A stretch of DNA of 7,199 bases. Origin: an uncultured Eubacterium sp. Its GTDB lineage: Bacteria; Bacillota; Clostridia; Oscillospirales; Acutalibacteraceae. The position numbers were made by a program, and so were the translations under genes. Of this stretch, positions 1 through 4,821 are shown piece by piece. How positions within the stretch are numbered: the first letter of the stretch is position 1; each line of letters opens with the position of its first letter. The notes below the pieces were generated by a model. The model was not told the origin of the DNA, made no database searches, and saw only the letters and a program-made list of their open reading frames with translations. The stretch is taken from the NCBI GenBank assembly GCA_945980015.1, contig CAMFQI010000059.1, positions 1 through 7,199 of the forward strand, read 5' to 3'.

Positions 1-29
1 ATAATTAAACAATATAAAGGGGTAGATTT

Positions 30-1535
30 ATGGAAAGACTAAAGTATTTTGTAAACAATGAATTTAAGGAGTCAAAGGCTGAAGTATGGTACGATTTGCA
101 CAATCCGTCAACAGGCGAGGTAACAGGTCAGGCTCCATGCTGCACTAATGATGAGGTTCTTGAGGCAATCGAAGCCGCAAAGGCTGCATATCCTGCTTGG
201 AGAAACACTCCTGCAAGAAAAAGAGCTGCTGTGCTTTATAAGGTTCGTGAGCTTCTTAACGAGCATCTTGATGAACTTACTATGCTTGTTTGTGAAGAAA
301 ACGGCAAGACCTGGGGCGAAGCCGCAGGTGATGTCGGAAAGGCTATTGAGGGTACTGAGCTTGCAACTCAGGCTCCGTCGCTTATGATGGGCGAAAGCCT
401 TATGGACGCTTCAACAGGCTTTGATACAGTAAAATACCGTGAGCCTATGGGCGTTTTCGCAGGTATCGTTCCAGTTAACTTTCCGGCTATGATTCCTTTT
501 GGTTGGATGGTTCCTGTTTGTGTTGCGTGCGGTAATACTATCGTGCTTAAAGCCGCTTCTCTCACTCCGAGAACTGCTATGCGTATTGCCGAGCTTTATG
601 TTGAGGCAGGTATCCCGAAGGGCGTTGTTAATATCGTAACCTGCTCAAGAAATGAAATTAATACTATTCTCGATCACCCCGATATAAAGGGTATTACATT
701 CGTTGGTTCAACTCCTGTCGGCTTGAAGATTTATCAGCGAGCTGCCGCTTCGGGCAAGAGATGTCAGGCACTTTGCCAGGCTAAAAACCATGCTCTCGTT
801 CTTGAAGACTGCGCACTTGAAAGAACAGTTGCCGGCGTTATCAACTCTGCATTCGGTTGCGGCGGTCAAAGATGTATGGCTCTTTCCTGCTGCGTTGTAC
901 AGGAAAGCATTGCCGATAAGTTTGTTGCTGAACTTAAAAAGCAGGTTGCATCCGTAAACTGCGGTCCTGCTTGGGATAAGGACACAAGACTTGGTCCTAT
1001 TACATACGAAAAGCACTATAAGGAAGTTCTTGCCGATATTGAAAAAGGTATTAACGAGGGTGCAACTCTTGTTGTTGACGGCAGAAATCCGAAGCTTCCC
1101 GAGGGCTATGAAAACGGCTACTTTATCGCACCGACAGTATTCGATAATGTAACTGAGGATATGACAATCGGACGTGATGAGGTATTCGGTCCTGTTCTTT
1201 GCATTAAGAGAGTAAAGAACTTTGAAGAGGGATTGGAGCTTATGAATAATAACCCTTATGCAAACGGCTCTGTTATTTATACCCAAAGCGGCTACTATGC
1301 TCGTCAGTTTGCAAGATACACAGACGGCGGTCAGGTTGGTATCAATGTTGGTATTCCTGTACCGGTTGGCTTCATTCCGTTCAGCGGTCATAAGCAGTCA
1401 TTCTTCGGCGATCTTCATTGTCTTGGCAAGGACGCTTACCGTTTCTTCACCGAAAGCAAGTCTGTAACTCAGCACTGGTTTGATGAAGAAGAAAAGAAAG
1501 CAAAAGAGGTTGACACCTGGGACGGCTTGCTTTAA
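30..1535 (+). CDS. mmsA: CoA-acylating methylmalonate-semialdehyde dehydrogenase-like protein
   Basis: This 501-residue cytosolic enzyme belongs to the aldehyde dehydrogenase superfamily. Family members oxidise (methyl)malonate semialdehyde with NAD+ and CoA to propionyl- or acetyl-CoA in inositol and valine breakdown. Visible motifs are the oxyanion Asn in VNFP (N150), the catalytic cysteine in GQRCMALS (C282, preceded by R281), EVFGP (E384-P388) and the MMSDH-type C-terminal block SGHKQSFFGDLH. The ELGGK glutamate of hydrolytic ALDHs is replaced by AKNH (251-254), as expected for a CoA-acylating enzyme. Length matches the family (about 485-500). The start is supported by AAGGGG at 17-22, 7 nt upstream. 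Oddities: K104 sits where I remember a substrate-carboxylate-binding Arg in characterised MMSDHs, and there are 16 cysteines. The family call is strong; the exact substrate is less certain. No promoter is visible in the 29 upstream bases, so the gene may be preceded by another one outside the window. Confidence 0.9.
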   Translation: MERLKYFVNNEFKESKAEVWYDLHNPSTGEVTGQAPCCTNDEVLEAIEAAKAAYPAWRNTPARKRAAVLYKVRELLNEHLDELTMLVCEENGKTWGEAAGDVGKAIEGTELATQAPSLMMGESLMDASTGFDTVKYREPMGVFAGIVPVNFPAMIPFGWMVPVCVACGNTIVLKAASLTPRTAMRIAELYVEAGIPKGVVNIVTCSRNEINTILDHPDIKGITFVGSTPVGLKIYQRAAASGKRCQALCQAKNHALVLEDCALERTVAGVINSAFGCGGQRCMALSCCVVQESIADKFVAELKKQVASVNCGPAWDKDTRLGPITYEKHYKEVLADIEKGINEGATLVVDGRNPKLPEGYENGYFIAPTVFDNVTEDMTIGRDEVFGPVLCIKRVKNFEEGLELMNNNPYANGSVIYTQSGYYARQFARYTDGGQVGINVGIPVPVGFIPFSGHKQSFFGDLHCLGKDAYRFFTESKSVTQHWFDEEEKKAKEVDTWDGLL

Positions 1536-1550
1536 TTAAATACTATATTG

Positions 1551-1575
1551 AGGGACGGCTTCGGCTGTCCCTTTT
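1551..1575 (+). terminator. Rho-independent terminator of the dehydrogenase gene
   Basis: A 9-bp stem, AGGGACGGC (1551-1559) with GCTGTCCCT (1564-1572), contains one G-U pair and closes a TTCG tetraloop, followed by T's to 1575. It lies 15 nt after the stop codon of the dehydrogenase. The C(UUCG)G loop makes it a very stable intrinsic terminator. It separates this gene from the promoter at 1596. Confidence 0.9.
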
Positions 1576-1591
1576 GTAAAATTATTTTTAC

Positions 1592-1627
1592 AATGTTGAC
1601 ATTCATTTTAGCAAATGTTAATATTAA
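1592..1627. repeat. Two near-palindromic 12-mers over the promoter (possible operators)
   Basis: AATGTTGACATT (1592-1603) and AATGTTAATATT (1614-1625) match at 10 of 12 positions, and each is nearly its own reverse complement. The first covers the -35 box and the second the -10 box, with centres 22 bp apart, about two helical turns. The second also sits in a perfect 10-bp palindrome, TTAATATTAA (1618-1627). This geometry fits a dimeric repressor binding twice on one DNA face. Because -35 and -10 consensus bases contribute to the match, chance is a real alternative. Confidence 0.4.
1596..1624 (+). promoter_or_regulatory. Sigma-A promoter for the phosphoesterase-GtrA unit
   Basis: A perfect TTGACA (1596-1601) is followed after 17 bp by TAATAT (1619-1624). 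A TG at 1616-1617, one base before the -10 box, forms an extended -10 element. Transcription should begin near 1631, giving a leader of about 28 nt that carries the ribosome binding site AGTGAGG (1645-1651). Confidence 0.85.
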
Positions 1628-1658
1628 TCTAGACAGTTTTTGAAAGTGAGGTATTTTT

Positions 1659-2780
1659 ATGCGGTTCAAAAAGGATAAAAGCTTCAAAATTATGCAAATC
1701 ACTGATATTCAGGAAATTCCTAATATTTCACCTGATACTCTTGCACTCCTTGATGCTGCTGTAGAAGCTGAGAAGCCCGACCTTGTTGTTTATACCGGCG
1801 ACCAAATAAAAGGCTACGGCGTAACCTACAAGGGCAAAGGTGATGAACTTACAAGCGCCGTTTCAAATACCATCAAACGCTTGCTTGAACCTGTAACAAA
1901 GCGTAATATTCCTTATGCCGTTACTTTCGGTAATCACGACAGACAGGTTGGAATTTCCAACAAAGACCAATTTGAAAATATCTACAAAAAGATAGGTAAC
2001 TGTATCGGTGAACAGGCTGAGGGTGTTGACGGCGGCGGAACCTGTAATATTCCTATCAAAGCGTCCGATGGAAGCGACAGAGATGTTTTTAATCTCTATT
2101 TGTTCGATTCGGGAACCGACGCAAAGGGCGGCGGCTATGAACCGTTTGATACCGATATAATAAAATGGTATAAAACTACAAGGGACAAGCTTAAAGAAAA
2201 AAACGGCGACTATGTGCCGTCGATAGTATTTCAGCATATCCCGATGTTTGAATATTATAATGTTCTCAAGCAGGTAAAAAAGGGAACAAAGGGCGCAATT
2301 CGTGCCTTTCGTATTCATAAAAATGAGTATTATCTATTGGGAGATACTTGTAGAAAAGGTGATGTGCTTCTTGAACCGCCCTCAATTCCGAATGAGAATA
2401 CAGGCGAGTTTGACGCAATCAGCGAATGTGGTGACGTAAAAGCAGTTTTCGTCGGTCATGACCATAAAAATTCTTTTGTCGGAAGATACAAAAACGTTGA
2501 CCTCGGCTTTACGCAGTCAAGCGGCTTTAATGTATACGGTAACCGAACAAAAAGGGGAGTGAGAATAATCACTCTCAACGAAGATAATCCAAACGAATAC
2601 AAAACATATACAAGAACATTTGACGAATTAGTGGGCACAAAGGTGTCAAGACCCGTTTTCGATTTTATATCATTTATCGCACCCGAAACCGTTGACGCCG
2701 CAATCCCAATGATAACAAAGGTTGTCGGCATACTTGCCGTTATTATCGCAATTATTGTTGTTTTGACTAAATTGTTATAA
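1659..2780 (+). CDS. Calcineurin-like metallophosphoesterase with C-terminal membrane anchor
   Basis: This 373-residue protein has the full metallophosphoesterase motif series: ITDIQ (D16), TGD (D48), GNHD (91-94), QHIP (H193) and GHDH (266-269). Together these form a two-metal phosphoester hydrolase site. Spacing and the HIPMFEY and GHDHKNSF blocks resemble the Dcr2/PAP28-like branch rather than cAMP phosphodiesterases or LpxH. The first motif has Q18 where the family usually has a metal-binding His. There is no signal peptide. Residues about 350-370 form one hydrophobic helix ending three residues before the C-terminus, so the protein is predicted to be tail-anchored with its catalytic domain in the cytoplasm. 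The start has AGTGAGG at 1645-1651, 7 nt upstream. It is the first gene of a unit with the GtrA gene 15 nt downstream. The substrate is unknown; pairing with GtrA hints at a lipid-linked or envelope phosphoester, which is inference. Confidence 0.88.
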   Translation: MRFKKDKSFKIMQITDIQEIPNISPDTLALLDAAVEAEKPDLVVYTGDQIKGYGVTYKGKGDELTSAVSNTIKRLLEPVTKRNIPYAVTFGNHDRQVGISNKDQFENIYKKIGNCIGEQAEGVDGGGTCNIPIKASDGSDRDVFNLYLFDSGTDAKGGGYEPFDTDIIKWYKTTRDKLKEKNGDYVPSIVFQHIPMFEYYNVLKQVKKGTKGAIRAFRIHKNEYYLLGDTCRKGDVLLEPPSIPNENTGEFDAISECGDVKAVFVGHDHKNSFVGRYKNVDLGFTQSSGFNVYGNRTKRGVRIITLNEDNPNEYKTYTRTFDELVGTKVSRPVFDFISFIAPETVDAAIPMITKVVGILAVIIAIIVVLTKLL

Positions 2781-2795
2781 CTGTGAGGAAAAAAT

Positions 2796-3317
2796 ATGAG
2801 TGATGAAAAAAAGAATCCATTCGTAAAATGGACAGAAAAGCACGCTGAAATTTGGAAGTTTATAAAATTCATGATAGCAGGCGGCGGCTCGTCGGTTGTT
2901 GAACTCATTGTACATATGGTTCTTCTTACCGCTGTATTCAAGAGCCTTACCGATGTCCCGATAACAAACCCAACGCTCAATATGATAGGTATTCAGTCAA
3001 AGGGCTACCTTTTCGCCTATCTTATTTCAACAACAATAGGATATCTTATCGCATTTATTCTTAATAGAAAAATCACCTTTAAGGCAGATGCAAACCCGAC
3101 TGTATCAATAATTTTGTATTTTATTATGGTTGTGTTTACAATCCTTGCAAACGGTTGGATAGGCTCGGCAATGACGGCTTTCGCCGCTTCCCATAATATT
3201 ACGGGTAGCTTCGCCGACCTTGTTATCAAACTTATCGGTATGGCAATCCCAACTCTCTGGACGTACCCCTGCAACCGCTTCATCATCCATCGTAAGAAAA
3301 AGCCGGTAAACGAATGA
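2796..3317 (+). CDS. GtrA-family polytopic membrane protein
   Basis: This 173-residue inner-membrane protein fits the GtrA family, whose members are proposed to move undecaprenyl-phosphate-linked sugars across the membrane. Four hydrophobic segments are visible at about 21-48, 69-90, 103-127 and 141-163. The hallmark Asn-Arg motif follows segment 2 (FILNRKITF, 87-95), and a related CNRFIIHR ends segment 4. A Lys/Arg-rich tail (RKKK) suggests a cytoplasmic C-terminus. It is somewhat longer than the usual 120-140 residues, mainly in the charged N-terminus and the loop at about 50-68. The start has GTGAGGA at 2783-2789. It lies 15 nt behind the anchored phosphoesterase with no promoter between, so the two are probably co-transcribed. 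No glycosyltransferase, the usual GtrA partner, lies beside it. The family call is strong; the substrate is unknown. Confidence 0.88.
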   Translation: MSDEKKNPFVKWTEKHAEIWKFIKFMIAGGGSSVVELIVHMVLLTAVFKSLTDVPITNPTLNMIGIQSKGYLFAYLISTTIGYLIAFILNRKITFKADANPTVSIILYFIMVVFTILANGWIGSAMTAFAASHNITGSFADLVIKLIGMAIPTLWTYPCNRFIIHRKKKPVNE

Positions 3318-3365
3318 GCATAACGAAGTAAGAAGTAATAGGGCAAAAGTGAGGTTTGGGTGATT

Positions 3366-3453
3366 ATAGTATTGATATTTATGCAGGCGTTTCGTTTATG
3401 CGACTTCTCGTAGCGACGAGCATTGCTCGTCCGTAGATACGATACAATACTAT
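3366..3453. repeat. Nested inverted-repeat element in intergenic DNA
   Basis: A perfect 9-bp inverted repeat, ATAGTATTG (3366-3374) and CAATACTAT (3445-3453), bounds an 88-nt block, and weaker pairing continues inward. Inside it, GACGAGCA (3415-3422) and TGCTCGTC (3424-3431) form a perfect 8-bp palindrome around one base. An overlapping CTCGT (3407-3411) can instead pair with ACGAG (3416-3420), giving alternative hairpins. There is also a direct repeat TTTATGC (3378-3384 and 3395-3401) and a GATAC-GATAC-AATAC run (3436-3450). No protein of meaningful length is encoded. It could be a small dispersed palindromic repeat or MITE-like remnant, or a structured 3' UTR of the GtrA transcript. Confidence 0.55.
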
Positions 3454-3457
3454 TTAT

Positions 3458-3499
3458 AAAAAACGACGGCAGAAGACTTTTGTCCTTGCCGTCATTTTT
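3458..3499. terminator. Bidirectional intrinsic terminator between convergent genes
   Basis: A 7-bp stem, GACGGCA (3465-3471) with TGCCGTC (3487-3493), has six A's on its left (3458-3463) and five T's on its right (3495-3499), so it can act on both strands. On the minus strand the inner part also pairs (AGGAC/GTCTT around AAAA, one G-U, one bulged C). On the plus strand the same position is an A-C mismatch. It should therefore work better for the small minus-strand gene, whose stop is 5 nt away, than for the GtrA transcript, which ends about 150 nt upstream. Confidence 0.85.
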
Positions 3500-3708
3500 C
3501 AATCCTCAAGCATTTCGTTGTTACGAAACAGTAGGCTGATGCACCAAATTGCCGCAAGACATACCAATGTATAGATAATTCTTGCGAAAATCGCTGTTTG
3601 ACCGCCGCATATCCATGCTACTAAATCAAATTTGAATATGCCGATAAGTCCCCAGTTTATGCCGCCGATTATAGTTAAAATCAGCGCAACCCTGTCTAAA
3701 ATTCTCAT
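3499..3708 (-). CDS. DUF378 (YuzA-like) small membrane protein
   Basis: This 69-residue protein has two membrane helices, at about 5-26 and 41-62, and a short acidic tail (NNEMLED). The N-terminal LDRVALILTIIGGINWGL block, with the GINWGLIG turn and the later FDLVAW, is typical of DUF378, whose Bacillus subtilis member is YuzA. The molecular function of the family is unknown. I start it at the ATG at 3708-3706 rather than at the in-frame GTG at 3717-3715. That GTG overlaps the Shine-Dalgarno AAAAGGAG (3724-3717), which is correctly spaced (8 nt) only for the ATG. The gene lies 53 nt behind manA on the same strand, with a hairpin in the gap that contains its ribosome binding site. No convincing promoter of its own is seen. 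Confidence 0.85.
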   Translation of the reverse strand: MRILDRVALILTIIGGINWGLIGIFKFDLVAWICGGQTAIFARIIYTLVCLAAIWCISLLFRNNEMLED

Positions 3709-3750
3709 AAAAAACACTCCTTTTGGTATAGTATTAACCGAAAGGAGTGT
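3709..3750 (-). terminator. manA terminator whose 3' arm is the next gene's Shine-Dalgarno
   Basis: Read on the minus strand, ACACTCCTTT (3750-3741) pairs perfectly over 10 bp with AAAGGAGTGT (3723-3714). One C-A mismatch and a further GGT/ACC follow, closing a 9-nt loop. Six T's (3714-3709) follow the stem, so it has the form of an intrinsic terminator starting 11 nt after the manA stop. The 3' arm AAAGGAG is also the ribosome binding site of the DUF378 gene, and the T-tract is its spacer to the ATG. Read-through RNA would therefore have the site masked by the 5' arm. Confidence 0.75.
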
Positions 3751-3761
3751 ATTTATTCTCT

Positions 3762-4715
3762 TTATAGCCTTGTTGCTAAAAATTCAATTTTTCCAATTAT
3801 TTCAAATTTACCGAAGTCGGCAGGAACAAGGAAGCTGTCGCCCTTTTTAGCGCTTGCGCCGTCTATTTTTCCCTCGCCGTTAATAACGAGAATATGCATA
3901 AATGATTTCTCATCTGTTGAAAGCATTATTTCATTCGCAACCTTGTATCTTTCAACATTGAATAAATCGCATTTTGTTATTAGTTGTTTTTCGTTGCCGT
4001 CGGTAATCTCTGTTTTGCCCATCGGCTTAATATCGTGAGTCGGTGGTACTGTGTTTGAAACATCAAGTGCTTTTTGAATATGAAGCTCCCTCGGTTTGCC
4101 GTCGGCACCGACTCTGCCGTAGTCATAAACACGGTATGTACAATTTGAGTTTTGCTGAATTTCCGCAATTAACGCACCTTTTCCGATAGCGTGAACGGTT
4201 CCTGCTTCAATGAATAAGGTGTCGCCTTTTTTTATGTTGATAACATTGAGCTTGTCGAGTAAGGTGTTGCTTTCTATTGCCTGCTTAAATTCTTCCTTTG
4301 AAATCTCGTTTTTGAAGCCGTAAATCAGCGTTGCGCCCTCGCTTGCGTCAAGCACATACCACATTTCCGTTTTGCCGAATTCGTTTTCAACCTCTCGTGC
4401 ATATTTGTCGTCGGGGTGAACCTGAATAGAAAGGTTGTCGAAAGCGTCTATGAGCTTAATCAATATCGGGAAATAAGGATAGTTTTCCGACTTTTTACCT
4501 AGAAGCTTTGTCATACCGATTTTGTCAATAACCTTGTCAAGTGCTTCGCCGTCATATTCGCCGCCGTCAATTATATTCATTCCGTCCTTGTGACAGGCGA
4601 GCATCCAGCCCTCTGCCGTTTTCTCGTATCCTGTGTCAAAGCCGAAATCGTCCTTTAATCTTTTACCGCCCCAAATGTAATCCTTAAATACAGGCTTTAG
4701 CTTTAGTATTTGCAT
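3762..4715 (-). CDS. manA: Mannose-6-phosphate isomerase, class I (short Bacillus-type)
   Basis: This 317-residue cytosolic zinc enzyme interconverts mannose-6-phosphate and fructose-6-phosphate, linking mannose use or GDP-mannose supply to glycolysis. Its length matches the B. subtilis-type enzymes (about 315). Expected zinc ligands are visible: Q98 and H100 in IQVHPDD, E117 in KTEMWY and H175 in AGTVHAIG. RVYDYGR (195-201) carries the catalytic Arg, and the N-terminal KPVFKDYIWGG is typical. The C-terminal half is a second cupin-like barrel. The reading frame stays open 276 nt further upstream, but the start at 4715 is preferred: it begins the conserved N-terminus, has AGTGAGG (4730-4724) 8 nt upstream, and avoids overlapping the divergent gene antisense. 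Transcription should come from the promoter at 4775-4747. The hairpin after the stop is described separately. Confidence 0.93.
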   Translation of the reverse strand: MQILKLKPVFKDYIWGGKRLKDDFGFDTGYEKTAEGWMLACHKDGMNIIDGGEYDGEALDKVIDKIGMTKLLGKKSENYPYFPILIKLIDAFDNLSIQVHPDDKYAREVENEFGKTEMWYVLDASEGATLIYGFKNEISKEEFKQAIESNTLLDKLNVINIKKGDTLFIEAGTVHAIGKGALIAEIQQNSNCTYRVYDYGRVGADGKPRELHIQKALDVSNTVPPTHDIKPMGKTEITDGNEKQLITKCDLFNVERYKVANEIMLSTDEKSFMHILVINGEGKIDGASAKKGDSFLVPADFGKFEIIGKIEFLATRL

Positions 4716-4746
4716 TTTTTCTACCTCACTGTCATTATTCTTTTTT

Positions 4747-4775
4747 ATAATATCAAAATTAGGCTTCACATTCAA
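4747..4775 (-). promoter_or_regulatory. manA promoter
   Basis: On the minus strand, TTGAAT (4775-4770) is followed after 17 bp by TATTAT (4752-4747), with a TGA directly before the -10 box (extended -10). Transcription would begin near 4740, about 25 nt before the manA ATG, leaving room for the AGTGAGG ribosome binding site. Its -35 box lies inside the spacer of the opposite-facing promoter. Confidence 0.7.
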
Positions 4776-4793
4776 GTTGTTTTGATGTAAAAT
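4765..4793 (+). promoter_or_regulatory. ABC-F gene promoter
   Basis: TTCACA (4765-4770, 5 of 6 to consensus) is followed after 17 bp by TAAAAT (4788-4793, 5 of 6). Transcription would begin near 4800, about 22 nt before the ATG, leaving room for GGAGGA at 4812-4817. The -35 box shares base 4770 with the -35 box of the divergent manA promoter, so polymerase cannot occupy both at once. Confidence 0.65.
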
Positions 4794-4821
4794 AGAATAA
4801 AATTTACTGTCGGAGGATGTA

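Noticed and set aside
708..1391. Long open frame (227 codons) on the minus strand inside the dehydrogenase gene
   Set aside because: It lies fully antisense to a strongly conserved enzyme, has no good ribosome binding site or recognisable domain, and is explained by the codon use of the plus-strand gene.
2456..2980. 174-codon minus-strand frame across the phosphoesterase-GtrA junction
   Set aside because: It is antisense to two well-supported genes, and its hydrophobic runs mirror the membrane segments of the plus-strand proteins.
3325..3338. Tandem GAAGTAA x2 after the GtrA stop
   Set aside because: It is two short copies only and easily due to chance. I saw no CRISPR-like or longer repeat spacing in the window.
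3017..3502. 161-codon minus-strand frame from the intergenic region into the GtrA gene
   Set aside because: It crosses the nested repeat and the terminator, overlaps GtrA antisense and shows no family motif. It would also start at the terminator of the DUF378 gene without a separate promoter.
3709..3717. GTG start for the DUF378 protein three codons upstream
   Set aside because: The GTG overlaps the GGAG ribosome binding site itself, so that site can only serve the ATG at 3708.
3761..3787. Possible promoter for the DUF378 gene (minus strand TTGAAT at 3787-3782, TATAAA at 3766-3761)
   Set aside because: The spacer is only 15 bp and the elements lie in the end of the manA coding region, so I do not list it. 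If real, the hairpin would lie wholly in its 5' leader.
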